In this document: positions 48,349-62,100 of the stretch, in pieces
How positions within the stretch are numbered: position 1 is the stretch's first letter
Layout: each line of letters starts with the position of its first letter
From: Hydractinia symbiolongicarpus
Taxonomy: Eukaryota; Cnidaria; Hydrozoa; Anthoathecata; Hydractiniidae
Length of the DNA: 64,000 bases
Direction: 5' to 3'
Assembly (NCBI RefSeq): GCF_029227915.1
Contig: NC_079876.1
Coordinates: 5,272,001 to 5,336,000 of the forward strand
Translations under genes and position numbers: made by a program
The notes under the pieces: model-generated
Database searches by the model: none
Told to the model about the DNA's origin: nothing
What the model saw: the letters and a program-made list of their open reading frames with translations, nothing else

Positions 48349-51300
48349 AAGCGCTACCACAGCGCCCAGTGTAATCGCTGAGTTCCGGCAATCACGTCAA
48401 ATTAAGAAGAATGTTATTTCTTGGAGTTCAATTGTCTCCTTTATCACATTTATCAGGTGACAGTCCAAAGTTAGTTCAATTAAGTCCCACAGTCAATCGT
48501 TCCATAGCTAAAAGCGATGCAACCTAGTAATATCACAAAAATATCGCTAAATACATGTTTGTACGAATATGTGACCTAACCGTTGTAACTCAAACGGACA
48601 AACACCGTTAGAAAGTCACTGAAATGTAGTTTTTGAAACTCGCACTATCTCCTCAGCGCGCGATAACGGCTCGGATTGGTCCCACAGTAAAGAATGACAT
48701 ATTTATCTAAATTTTTAAATGAAGCGCTACCACAGAGACCAGTGTAATCGCTAAGTTTTGGCAATCATGTCAAATTAAGAAGAATGTTATTTCTTGGAGT
48801 CCAATTGTCTCCTTTATCACATTTATTAGGTTTCAGTCGAAAGTTAGTTCAATTAAGTCCCACAGTCAATCGTTTCATAGTTAAAAGCGATGCAACCTAG
48901 TAATATTAGAAAAATATTGCTAAATACATGTTGGTACGAATATGTGACCAAACCGTTGTAACTGAAAGGGACTGACACTGTTAGAAAGTCAATGAAATGT
49001 AGTTTTTGAAACTGTCGCTATTTCTTCAGCGCGCGATAACGGATAGGATTGCTCCCACAGTAAAGAATGACTTATTTATCTAAATTTTTAAATGAAGCGC
49101 TACCACAGCGCCCAGTGTAATCGCTGAGTTCCGGCAATCACGTCAAATTAAGAAGAATGTTATTTCTTGGAGTCCAATTGTCTCCTTTATCACATTTATT
49201 AGGTTTCAGTCCAAAGTTAGTTCAATTAAGTCCCACAGTCAATCGTTTCATAGTTAAAAGCGATGCAACCTAGTAATATTAGAAAAATATTGCTAAATAC
49301 ATGTTGGTACGAATATGTGACCAAACCGTTGTAACTGGAGGGGACTGACACCGTTAGAAAGTCAATGAAATGTAGTTTTTGAAACTGTCGCTATTTCTTC
49401 AGCGCGCGATAACGGCTAGGATTGGTCCCACAGTAAAGAATGACTTATTTATCTAAGTTTTTAAATGAAGCGCTACCACAGAGACCAGTGTAATCGCTAA
49501 GTTTTGGCAATCATGTCAAATTAAGAAGAATGTTATTTCTTGGAGTCCAATTGTCTCCTTTATCACATTTATCAGGTGACAGTCCAAAGTTAGTTCAATT
49601 AAGTCCCACAGTCATTCGTTTCATAGTTAAGAGCGATGCAACCTAGTAATATTAGAAAAATATTGCTAAATACATGTTGGTACGAATATGTGACCAAACC
49701 GTTGTAACAGAAAGGGACTGACACTGTTAGAAAGTCAATGAAATGTAGTTTTTGAAACTGTCACTATTTCTTCAGCGCGCGATAACGGATAGGATTGCTC
49801 CCACAGTAAAGAATGACTTATTTATCTAAATTTTTAAATGAAGCGCTACCACAGCGCCCAGTGTAATCGCTGAGTTCCGGCAATCACGTCAAATTAAGAA
49901 GAATGTTATTTCTTGGAGTTCAATTGTCTCCTTTATCACATTTATCAGGTGATAGTCCAAAGTTAGTTCAATTAAGTCCCACAGTCAATCGTTCCATAGC
50001 TAAAAGCGATGCAACCTAGTAATATCACAAAAATATCGCTAAATACATGTTTGTACGAATATGTGACCTAACCGTTGTAACTCAAACGGACAAACACCGT
50101 TAGAAAGTCACTGAAATGTAGTTTTTGAAACTCGCGCTATCTCCTCAGCGCGCGATAACGGCTAGGATTGGTCCCACAGTAAAGAATGACATATTTATCT
50201 AAATTTTTAAATGAAGCGCTACCACAGAGACCAGTGTAATCGCTAAGTTTTGGCAATCATGTCAAATTAAGAAGAATGTTATTTCTTGGAGTCCAATTGT
50301 CTCCTTTATCACATTTATTAGGTTTCAGTCGAAAGTTAGTTCAATTAAGTCCCACAGTCAATCGTTTCATAGTTAAAAGCGATGCAACCTAGTAATATTA
50401 GAAAAATATTGCTAAATACATGTTGGTACGAATATGTGACCAAACCGTTGTAACTGGAGGGGACTGACACCGTTAGAAAGTCAATGAAATGTAGTTCTTG
50501 AAACTGTCGCTATTTCTTCAACGCGCGATAACGCATAGGATTAGTCCCACAGTAAAAAATGACTTGGTTATCTAAGTTTTAGCGCTACCACAGCGCCCAG
50601 TGTAATCGCTGAGTTCCAGCAATCACGTCAAGTTAAGAAGAATGTTATTTCTTGGAGTCCATTTGTCTCCTTTATCACATTTATCAGGTGACAGTCCAAA
50701 GTTAGTTCAATTAAGTCCCACAGTCAATCGTTTCATAGTTAAAAGCGATGCAACCTTGTAATAACACAAAAATATCGCTTAATACATGTTTGTACGAATA
50801 TGTGACCTAACCGTTGTAACTTAAACGGACATACACCGTTAGAAAGTCAATGAAATGTAGTTTTTGAAACTGTCGCTATTTCTTCAGCGCGCGATAACGG
50901 CTAGGATTGGTCCCACAGTAAAGAATGACTTATTTATCTAAGTTTTTAAATGAAGCGCTACCACAGAGACCAGTGTAATCGCTAAGTTTTGACAATCATG
51001 TCAAATGAAGAAGAATGTTATTTCTTGGAGTCCAATTGTCTCCTTTATCACATTTATCAGGTGACAGTCCAAAGTTAGTTCAATTAAGTCCCACAGTCAT
51101 TCGTTTCATAGTTAAGAGCGATGCAACCTAGTAATATTAGAAATATATTGCTAAATACATGTTGGTACGAATATGTGACCAAACCGTTGTAACTGAAAGG
51201 GACTGACACTGTTAGAAAGTCAATGATATGTAGTTTTTGAAACTGTCGCTATTTCTTCAGCGCGCGATAACGGATAGGATTGGTCCCACAGTAAAGAATG

Positions 51301-52072
51301 ACTTATTTATCTAAATTTTTAAATGAAGCGCTACCACAGCGCCCAGTGTAATCGCTGAGTTCCGGCAATCACGTCAAATTAAGAAGAATGTTATTTCTTG
51401 GAGTCCAATTGTCTCCTTTATCACATTTATTAGGTTTCAGTCCAAAGTTAGTTCAATTAAGTCCCACAGTCAATCGTTTCATAGTTAAAAGCGATGCAAC
51501 CTAGTAATATTAGAAAAATATTGCTAAATACATGTTGGTACGAATATGTGACCAAACCGTTGTAACTGGAGGGGACTGACACCGTTAGAAAGTCAATGAA
51601 ATGTAGTTTTTGAAACTGTCGCTATTTCTTCAGCGCGCGATAACGGCTAGGATTGGTCCCACAGTAAAGAATGACTTATTTATCTAAGTTTTTAAATGAA
51701 GCGCTACCACAGAGACCAGTGTAATCGCTAAGTTTTGGCAATCATGTCAAATTAAGAAGAATGTTATTTTTTTTGAGTCCAATTGTCTCCTTTATCACAT
51801 TTATCAGGTGACAGTCCAAAGTTAGTTCAATTAAGTCCCACAGTCATTCGTTTCATAGTTAAGAGCGATGCAACCTAGTAATATTAGAAAAATATTGCTA
51901 AATACATGTTGGTACGAATATGTGACCAAACCGTTGTAACTGAAAGGGACTGACACTGTTAGAAAGTCAATGAAATGTAGTTTTTGAAACTGTCACTATT
52001 TCTTCAGCGCGCGATAACGGATAGGATTGCTCCCACAGTAAAGAATGACTTATTTATCTAAATTTTTAAATG
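48349..52072. repeat. Ten-unit higher-order repeat (3724 bp), diverged third copy
   Basis: Starts at 48349 (B), 48722 (C front, A back), 49095 (X-like), 49468 (A), 49841 (B), 50214 (C), 50581 (D), 50953 (A), 51326 (X) and 51699 (A with the eight-T run). It differs from the previous two copies at positions two and three, where C-D is replaced by a C/A hybrid and an X-like unit. It has its own markers: TTTCAGTCGAAAG, CTCGCACTATC, GTAACAGAAAGG and TTAGGTGATAG-like GGTGATAG. Confidence 0.86.
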
Positions 52073-53190
52073 AAGCGCTACCACAGCGCCCAGTGTAATC
52101 GCTGAGTTCCGGCAATCACGTCAAATTAAGAAGAATGTTATTTCTTGGAGTTCAATTGTCTCCTTTATCACATTTATCAGGTGACAGTCCAAAGTTAGTT
52201 CAATTAAGTCCCACAGTCAATCGTTCCATAGCTAAAAGCGATGCAACCTAGTAATATCACAAAAATATCGCTAAATACATGTTTGTACGAATATGTGACC
52301 TAACCGTTGTAACTCAAACGGACAAACACCGTTAGAAAGTCACTGAAATGTAGTTTTTGAAACTCGCACTATCTCCTCAGCGCGCGATAACGGCTAGGAT
52401 TGGTCCCACAGTAAAGAATGACATATTTATCTAAATTTTTAAATGAAGCGCTACCACAGAGACCAGTGTAATCGCTAAGTTTTGGCAATCATGTCAAATT
52501 AAGAAGAATGTTATTTCTTGGAGTCCAATTGTCTCCTTTATCACATTTATTAGGTTTCAGTCGAAAGTTAGTTCAATTAAGTCCCACAGTCAATCGTTTC
52601 ATAGTTAAAAGCGATGGACCTAGTAATATTAGAAAAATATTGCTAAATACATGTTGGTACGAATATGTGACCAAACCGTTGTAACTGAAAGGGACTGACA
52701 CTGTTAGAAAGTCAATGAAATGTAGTTTTTGAAACTGTCGCTATTTCTTCAGCGCGCGATAACGGATAGGATTGCTCCCACAGTAAAGAATGACTTATTT
52801 ATCTAAATTTTTAAATGAAGCGCTACCACAGCGCCCAGTGTAATCGCTGAGTTCCGGCAATCACGTCAAATTAAGAAGAATGTTATTTCTTGGAGTCCAA
52901 TTGTCTCCTTTATCACATTTATTAGGTTTCAGTCCAAAGTTAGTTCAATTAAGTCCCACAGTCAATCGTTTCATAGTTAAAAGCGATGCAACCTAGTAAT
53001 ATTAGAAAAATATTGCTAAATACATGTTGGTACGAATATGTGACCAAACCGTTGTAACTGGAGGGGACTGACACCGTTAGAAAGTCAATGAAATGTAGTT
53101 TTTGAAACTGTCGCTATTTCTTCAGCGCGCGATAACGGCTAGGATTGGTCCCACAGTAAAGAATGACTTATTTATCTAAGTTTTTAAATG
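52073..53190. repeat. Start of a fourth decamer copy (three units)
   Basis: Units at 52073 (B), 52446 (C/A hybrid) and 52818 (X-like) repeat 48349-49467 and share CTCGCACTATC. The 52446 unit is 372 bp because GATGCAACC reads GATGGACC. The series continues into A-B-C at 53191, as the third copy does at 49468. Confidence 0.83.
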
Positions 53191-56160
53191 AAGCGCTACC
53201 ACAGAGACCAGTGTAATCGCTAAGTTTTGGCAATCATGTCAAATTAAGAAGAATGTTATTTCTTGGAGTCCAATTGTCTCCTTTATCACATTTATCAGGT
53301 GACAGTCCAAAGTTAGTTCAATTAAGTCCCACAGTCATTCGTTTCATAGTTAAGAGCGATGCAACCTAGTAATATTAGAAAAATATTGCTAAATACATGT
53401 TGGTACGAATATGTGACCAAACCGTTGTAACAGAAAGGTACTGACACTTTTAGAAAGTCAATGAAATGTAGTTTTTGAAACTGTCACTATTTCTTCAGCG
53501 CGCGATAACGGATAGGATTGCTCCCACAGTAAAGAATGACTTATTTATCTAAATTTTTAAATGAAGCGCTACCACAGCGCCCAGTGTAATCGCTGAGTTC
53601 CGGCAATCACGTCAAATTAAGAAGAATGTTATTTCTTGGAGTTCAATTGTCTCCTTTATCACATTTATCAGGTGATAGTCCAAAGTTAGTTCAATTAAGT
53701 CCCACAGTCAATCGTTCCATAGCTAAAAGCGATGCAACCTAGTAATATCACAAAAATATCGCTAAATACATGTTTGTACGAATATGTGACCTAACCGTTG
53801 TAACTCAAACGGACAAACACCGTTAGAAAGTCACTGAAATGTAGTTTTTGAAACTCGCGCTATCTCCTCAGCGCGCGATAACGGCTAGGATTGGTCCCAC
53901 AGTAAAGAATGACATATTTATCTAAATTTTTAAATGAAGCGCTACCACAGAGACCAGTGTAATCGCTAAGTTTTGGCAATCATGTCAAATTAAGAAGAAT
54001 GTTATTTCTTGGAGTCCAATTGTCTCCTTTATCACATTTATTAGGTTTCAGTCGAAAGTTAGTTCAATTAAGTCCCAAAGTCAATCGTTTCATAGTTAAA
54101 AGCGATGCAACCTAGTAATATTAGAAAAATATTGCTAAATACATGTTGGTACGAATATGTGACCAAACCGTTGTAACTGGAGGGGACTGACACCGTTAGA
54201 AAGTCAATGAAATGTAGTTTTTGAAACTGTCGCTATTTCTTCAACGCGCGATAACGCATAGGATTAGTCCCACAGTAAAAAATGACTTAGTTATCTAAGT
54301 TTTAGCGCTACCACAGCGCCCAGTGTAATCGCTGAGTTCCAGCAATCACGTCAAATTAAGAAGAATGTTATTTCTTGGAGTCCAATTGTCTCCTTTATCA
54401 CATTTATCAGGTGACAGTCCAAAGTTAGTTCAATTAAGTCCCACAGTCAATCGCTCCATAGTTAAAAGCGATGCAACCTAGTAATATCACAAAAATATCG
54501 CTTAATACATGTTTGTACGAATATGTGACCTAACCGTTGTAACTTAAACGGACATACACCGTTAGAAAGTCAATGAAATGTAGTTTTTGAAACTGTCGCT
54601 ATTTCTTCAGCGCGCGATAACGGCTAGGATTGGTCCCACAGTAAAGAATGACTTATTTATCTAAGTTTTTAAATGAAGCGCTACCACAGAGACCAGTGTA
54701 ATCGCTAAGTTTTGACAATCATGTCAAATGAAGAAGAATGTTATTTCTTGGAGTCCAATTGTCTCCTTTATCACATTTATCAGGTGACAGTCCAAAGTTA
54801 GTTCAATTAAGTCCCACAGTCATTCGTTTCATAGTTAAGAGCGATGCAACCTAGTAATATTAGAAAAATATTGCTAAATACATGTTGGTACGAATATGTG
54901 ACCAAACCGTTGTAACTGAAAGGGACTGACACTGTTAGAAAGTCAATGAAATGTAGTTTTTGAAACTGTCGCTATTTCTTCAACGCGCGATAACGCATAG
55001 GATTGGTCCCACAGTAAAAAATGACTTAGTTATCTAAGTTTTAGCGCTACCACAGCGCCCAGTGTAATCGCTGAGTTCCGGCAATCACGTCAAGTTAAGA
55101 AGAATGTTATTTCTTGGAGTCCATTTGTCTCCTTTATCACATTTATCAGGTGACAGTCCAAAGTTAGTTCAATTAAGTCCCACAGTCAATCGTTTCATAG
55201 TTAAAAGCGATGCAACCTTGTAATAACACAAAAATATCGCTTAATACATGTTTCTACGAATATGTGACCTAACCGTTGTAACTTAAACGGACATACACCG
55301 TTAGAAAGTCAATGAAATGTAGTTTTTGAAACTGTCGCTATTTCTTCAGCCCGCGATAACGGCTAGGATTGGTCCCACAGTAAAGAATGACTTATTTATC
55401 TAAGTTTTTAAATGAAGCGCTACCACAGAGACCAGTGTAATCGCTAAGTTTTGACAATCATGTCAAATTAAGAAGAATGTTATTTCTTGGAGTCCAATTG
55501 TCTCCTTTATCACATTTATCAGGTGACAGTCCAAAGTTAGTTCAATTAAGTCCCACAGTCAATCGTTTCACTTTTAAAAGCGATGCAACCTAGTAATATC
55601 AGATAAATATCGCTAAATACATGTTGGTACGAATATGTGACCCAAACGTTGTAACTCAAACGGATTGATACTGTCTGAAAGTCAATGAAATGTAGTTTTT
55701 GAAACTGTCGCTATTTCTTCAGCGCGCGATAACGGATAGGATTGCTCCCACAGTAAAGAATGACTTATTTATCTAAATTTTTAAATGAAGCGCTACCACA
55801 GCGCCCAGTGTAATCGCTGAGTTCCGGCAATCACGTCAAATTAAGAAGAATGTTATTTCTTGGAGTCCAATTGTCTCCTTTATCACATTTATTAGGTTTC
55901 AGTCCAAAGTTAGTTCAATTAAGTCCCACAGTCAATCGTTTCATAGTTAAAAGCGATGCAACCTAGTAATATTAGAAAAATATTGCTAAATACATGTTGG
56001 TACGAATATGTGACCAAACCGTTGTAACGGGAGGGGACTGACACCGTTAGAAAGTCAATGAAATGTAGTTTTTGAAACTGTCGCTATTTCTTCAGCGCGC
56101 GATAACGGCTAGGATTGGTCCCACAGTAAAGAATGACTTATTTATCTAAGTTTTTAAATG
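53191..56160. repeat. Eight-unit higher-order repeat (2970 bp), first copy
   Basis: Starts at 53191 (A), 53564 (B), 53937 (C), 54304 (D head then B-like body, CGCTCCATAG), 54676 (A front, C tail), 55043 (D), 55415 (A front, F body) and 55788 (X). Heads alternate alpha and beta throughout. Markers shared with the next copy at +2970 include GTAACAGAAAGG (about 53427, 56397), CGCTCCATAG and TTTCTACGAATATG. The F-type body in 55415 (CACTTTTAAAAG, GATTGATACTGTCTG) is an exchange with a subtype otherwise found at 59504 and 62474. Confidence 0.84.
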
Positions 56161-58757
56161 AAGCGCTACCACAGAGACCAGTGTAATCGCTAAGTTTTGG
56201 CAATCATGTCAAATTAAGAAGAATGTTATTTCTTGGAGTCCAATTGTCTCCTTTATCACATTTATCAGGTGACAGTCCAAAGTTAGTTCAATTAAGTCCC
56301 ACAGTCATTCGTTTCATAGTTAAGAGCGATGCAACCTAGTAATATTAGAAAAATATTGCTAAATACATGTTGGTACGAATATGTGACCAAACCGTTGTAA
56401 CAGAAAGGGACTGACACTGTTAGAAAGTCAATGAAATGTAGTTTTTGAAACTGTCACTATTTCTTCAGCGCGCGATAACGGATAGGATTGCTCCCACAGT
56501 AAAGAATGACTTATTTATCTAAATTTTTAAATGAAGCGCTACCACAGCGCCCAGTGTAATCGCTGAGTTCCGGCAATCACGTCAAATTAAGAAGAATGTT
56601 ATTTCTTGGAGTTCAATTGTCTCCTTTATCACATTTATCAGGTGATAGTCCAAAGTTAGTTCAATTAAGTCCCACAGTCAATCGTTCCATAGCTAAAAGC
56701 GATGCAACCTAGTAATATCACAAAAATATCGCTAAATACATGTTTGTACGAATATGTGACCTAACCGTTGTAACTCAAACGGACAAACACCGTTAGAAAG
56801 TCACTGAAATGTAGTTTTTGAAACTCGCGCTATCTCCTCAGCGCGCGATAACGGCTAGGATTGGTCCCACAGTAAAGAATGACATATTTATCTAAATTTT
56901 TAAATGAAGCGCTACCACAGAAACCAGTGTAATCGCTAAGTTTTGGCAATCATGTCAAATTAAGAAGAATGTTATTTCTTGGAGTCCAATTGTCTCCTTT
57001 ATCACATTTATTAGGTTTCAGTCGAAAGTTAGTTCAATTAAGTCCCACAGTCAATCGTTTCATAGTTAAAAGCGATGCAACCTAGTAATATTAGAAAAAT
57101 ATTGCTAAATACATGTTGGTACGAATATGTGACCAAACCGTTGTAACTGGAGGGGACTGACACCGTTAGAAAGTCAATGAAATGTAGTTTTTGAAACTGT
57201 CGCTATTTCTTCAACGCGCGATAACGCATAGGATTAGTCCCACAGTAAAAAATGACTTAGTTATCTAAGTTTTAGCGCTACCACAGCGCCCAGTGTAATC
57301 GCTGAGTTCCAGCAATCACGTCAAATTAAGAAGAATGTTATTTCTTGGAGTCCAATTGTCTCCTTTATCACATTTATCAGGTGACAGTCCAAAGTTAGTT
57401 CAATTAAGTCCCACAGTCAATCGCTCCATAGTTAAAAGCGATGCAACCTTGTAATAACACAAAAATATCGCTTAATACATGTTTCTACGAATATGTGACC
57501 TAACCGTTGAAACTATAACGGACTGGCACCGTTAGAAAGTCAATGAAATGTAGTTTTTGAAACTGTCGCTATTTCTTCAGCGCGCGACAACCGCTAGGAT
57601 TGGTCCCGCAGTAAAGAATGACTTATTTATCTAAGTTTTTAAATGAAGCGCTACCACAGAGACCAGTGTAATCGCTAAGTTTTGACAATCATGTCAAATG
57701 AAGAAGAATGTTATTTCTTGGAGTCCAATTGTCTCCTTTATCACATTTATCAGGTGACAGTCCAAAGTTAGTTCAATTAAGTCCCACAGTCATTCGTTTC
57801 ATAGTTAAGAGCGATGCAACCTAGTAATATTAGAAAAATATTGCTAAATACATGTTGGTACGAATATGTGACCAAACCGTTGTAACTGAGAGGGACTGAC
57901 ACTGTTAGAAAGTCAATGAAATGTAGTTTTTGAAACTGTCGCTATTTCTTCAACGCGCGATAACGCATAGGATTGGTCCCACAGTAAAAAATGACTTAGT
58001 TATCTAAGTTTTAGCGCTACCACAGCGCCCAGTGTAATCGCTGAGTTCCGGCAATCACGTCAAGTTAAGAAGAATGTTATCTCTTGGAGTCCATTTGTCT
58101 CCTTTATCACATTTATCAGGTGACAGTCCAAAGTTAGTTCAATTAAGTCCCACAGTCAATCGTTTCATAGTTAAAAGCGATGCAACCTTGTAATAACACA
58201 AAAATATCGCTTAATACATGTTTCTACGAATATGTGACCTAACCGTTGTAACTTAAACGGACATACACCGTTAGAAAGTCAATGAAATGTAGTTTTTGAA
58301 ACTGTCGCTATTTCTTCAGCCCGCGATAACGGCTAGGATTGGTCCCACAGTAAAGAATGACTTATTTATCTAAGTTTTTAAATGAAGCGCTACCACAGAG
58401 ACCAGTGTAATCGCTAAGTTTTGACAATCATGTCAAATTAAGAAGAATGTTATTTCTTGGAGTCCAATTGTCTCCTTTATCACATTTATCAGGTGACAGT
58501 CCAAAGTTAGTTCAATTAAGTCCCACAGTCATTCGTTTCATAGTTAAGAGCGATGCAACCTAGTAATATTAGAAAAATATTGCTAAATACATGTTGGTAC
58601 GAATATGTGACCAAACCGTTGTAACTGAATGGGACTGACACTGTTAGAAAGTCAATGAAATGTAGTTTTTGAAACTGTCGCTATTTCTTCAGCGCGCGAT
58701 AACGGATAGGATTGGTCCCACAGTAAAGAATGACTTATTTATCTAAATTTTTAAATG
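56161..58757. repeat. Eight-unit repeat, second copy (incomplete)
   Basis: Starts at 56161 (A), 56534 (B), 56907 (C, AGAAACC), 57274 (D variant), 57646 (A front, C tail), 58013 (D) and 58385 (A). It matches 53191 onward at 2970 bp until about 58530, where the first copy switches to its F body. The 57274 unit has private changes (TTGAAACTATAACGG, CTGGCACCG, GCGACAACCGC). Confidence 0.82.
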
Positions 58758-59130
58758 AAGCGCTACCACAGCGCCCAGTGTAATCGCTGAGTTCCGGCAA
58801 TCACGTCAAATTAAGAAGAATGTTATTTCTTGGAGTCCAATTGTCTCCTTTATCACATTTATCAGGTGACAGTCCAAAGTTAGTTCAATTAAGTCCCACA
58901 GTCAATCGCTCCATAGTTAAAAGCGATGCAACCTAGTAATATCACAAAAATATCGCTAAATACATGTTTGTACGAATATGTGACCTAACCGTTGTAACTC
59001 AAACGGACAGACACCGTTAGAAAGTCAATGAAATGTAGTTTTTGAAACTGTCGCTATTTCTTCAGCGCGCGATAACGGATAGGATTGGTCCCACAGTAAA
59101 GAATGACTTATTTATCTAAATTTTTAAATG
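58758..59130. repeat. Beta unit ending the alternating zone
   Basis: This B-like unit with CGCTCCATAG and a full-length tail is followed by another beta unit at 59131. It ends the strict alpha/beta alternation that began at 40541. It and the next unit are nearly the same; the next has CAGTTTAATCG at its head and CAGTGCGCG in its tail. Confidence 0.85.
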
Positions 59131-62100
59131 AAGCGCTACCACAGCGCCCAGTTTAATCGCTGAGTTCCGGCAATCACGTCAAATTAAGAAGAATGTTATT
59201 TCTTGGAGTCCAATTGTCTCCTTTATCACATTTATCAGGTGACAGTCCAAAGTTAGTTCAATTAAGTCCCACAGTCAATCGCTCCATAGTTAAAAGCGAT
59301 GCAACCTAGTAATATCACAAAAATATCGCTAAATACATGTTTGTACGAATATGTGACCTAACCGTTGTAACTCAAACGGACAGACACCGTTAGAAAGTCA
59401 ATGAAATGTAGTTTTTGAAACTGTCGCTATTTCTTCAGTGCGCGATAACGGATAGGATTGGTCCCACAGTAAAGAATGACTTATTTATCTAAATTTTTAA
59501 ATGAAGCGCTACCACAGCGCCCAGTGTAATCGCTGAGTTCCGGCAATCACGTCAAATTAAGAAGAATGTTATTTCTTAGAGTCCAATTGTCTCATTTATC
59601 ACATTTATTAGATCACAGTCCAAAGTTAGTTCAATTAAGTCCCACAGTCAATCGTTTCACTTTTAAAAGCGATGCAACCTAGTAATATCAGATAAATATC
59701 GCTAAATACATGTTGGTACGAATATGTGACCCAAACGTTGTAACTCAAACGGATTGATACTGTCTGAAAGTCAATGAAATGTAGTTTTTGAAACTGTCGC
59801 TATTTCTTCAGCGCGCGATAACGGATAGGATTGGTCCCACAGTAAAGAATGACTTATTTATCTAAACTATTAAATGAAGCGCTACCACAGCGGCCAGTGT
59901 AATCGCTGAGTCCCGGCAATCACGTCAAATTAAGAAGAATGTTATTTCTTGAAGTCCAATTGTCTCATTTTTCACATTTATCAGGTCACAGTCCAAAGTT
60001 AGTTCAATTACGTCCCACAGTCAATCGTTTCATAGTTAAAAGCGATGCAACCTAGTATTATCAGAAAAATATCGCTAAATACATGTTTGTACGAATATGT
60101 GACCCAACCGTTGTAACACAAACGGACTGACACCGTTAGAAAGTCAATGAAATGTAGTTTTTGAAACTGTCGCTATTTCTTCAGCGCGCGATAACGGATA
60201 GGATTGGTCCCACAGTAAAGAATGACTTAGTTATCTAAGTTTTAGCGCTACCACAGCGCCCAGTGTAATCGCTGAGTTCCGGCAATCACGGCAAGTTAAG
60301 AAGAAGGTTATTTCTTGGTGTCCAATTGTCTCCTTTATCACATTTATCAGGTGACAGTCCAAAGTTAGTTCAATTACGTCCCACAGTCAATCGTTTCATA
60401 GTTAAAAACGTTGCAACCTAGTAATATCACAAAAATATCGCTTAATACATGTTTGTACGAATATGTGACCTAACCGTTGTAACTCAAACGGACAGACACC
60501 GTTAGAAAGTCAATGAAATGTAGTTTTTTAAACTGTCGCTATTTCTTCAGCGCGCGATAACGGATAGGATTGGTCCCACAGTAAAGAATGACTTATTTAT
60601 CTAAATTTTTAAATGAAGCGCTACCACAGAGACCAGTGTAATCGCTAAGTTTTGGCAATCATGTCTAATTATGAAGAATGTTATTTCTTGGATTCCAATT
60701 GTCTCCTTTATCACATTTATCAGGTGACAGTCCAAAGTTAGTTCAATTAAGTCCCACAGTCAATCGTTTCATAGTTAAAAGCGATGCAACCTAGTAATAT
60801 CACAAAAATATCGCTAAATACATGTTTGTACGAATATGTGACCCAACCGTTGTAACACAAACGGACTGACACCGTTAGAAAGTCAATGAAATGTAGTTTT
60901 TGAAACTGTCGCTATTTCTTCAGCGCGCGATAACGGATAGGATTGGTCCCACAGTAAAGAATGACTTATTTATCTAAATTTTTAAATGAAGCGCTACCAC
61001 AGAGACCAGTGTAATCGCTGAGTTCCGGCAATCACGTCAAATTAATAAGAATGTTATTTCTTGGAGTCCAATTGTCTCCTTTATCACATTTATTAGGTTT
61101 GAGTCCAAAGTTAGTTCAATTAAGTCCCACAGTCAATCGTTTCATAGTTAAAAGCGATGCAACCTAGTAATATTAGAAAAATATTGCTAAATACATGTTG
61201 GTACGAATATGTGACCAAACCGTTGTAACTGGAGGGGACTGACACCGTTAGAAAGTCAATGAAATGTAGTTTTTGAAACTGTCGCTATTTCTTCAACGCG
61301 CGATAACGCATAGGATTAGTCCCACAGTAAAAAATGACTTAGTTATCTAAGTTTTAGCGCTACCACAGCGCCCAGTGTAATCGCTGAGTTCCGGCAATCA
61401 CGTCAAGTTAAGAAGAATGTTATTTCTTGGAGTCCATTTGTCTCCTTTATCACATTTATCAGGTGACAGTCCAAAGTTAGTTCAATTAAGTCCCACAGTC
61501 AATCGTTTCATAGTTAAAAGCGATGCAACCTTGTAATAACACAAAAATATCGCTTAATACATGTTTGTACGAATATGTGACCTAACCGTTGTAACTTAAA
61601 CGGACATACACCGTTAGAAAGTCAATGAAATGTAGTTTTTAAAACTGTCGCTATTTCTTCAGCGCGCGATAACGGCTAGGATTGGTCCCACAGTAAAGAA
61701 TGACTTATTTATCTAAGTTTTTAAATGAAGCGCTACCACAGAGACCAGTGTAATCGCTAAGTTTTGACAATCATGTCAAATTAAGAAGAATGTTATTTCT
61801 TGGAGTCCAATTGTCTCCTTTATCACATTTATCAGGTGACAGTCCAAAGTTAGTTCAATTAAGTCCCACAGTCATTCGTTTCATGGTTAAGAGCGATGCA
61901 ACCTAGTAATATTAGAAAAATATTGCTAAATACATGTTGGTACGAATATGTGACCAAACCGTTGTAACTGAAAGGGACTGACACTGTTAGAAAGTCAATG
62001 AAATGTAGTTTTTGAAACTGTCGCTATTTCTTCAGCGCGCGATAACGGATAGGATTGGTCCCACAGTAAAGAATGACTTATTTATCTAAATTTTTAAATG
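59131..62100. repeat. Eight-unit repeat (2970 bp) with E-F-G members, first copy
   Basis: Starts at 59131 (B/E-like), 59504 (F), 59877 (G), 60244 (D-like, CACGGCAAGTTAAG), 60616 (T-like), 60989 (alpha start, C body with TTAGGTTTGAG), 61356 (D) and 61728 (A). The first four recur at 62101, 62474, 62847 and 63214 at exactly 2970 bp. It combines the F-G modules of the 22-34 kb region with the A, C and D units of the 40-58 kb region. Confidence 0.84.
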
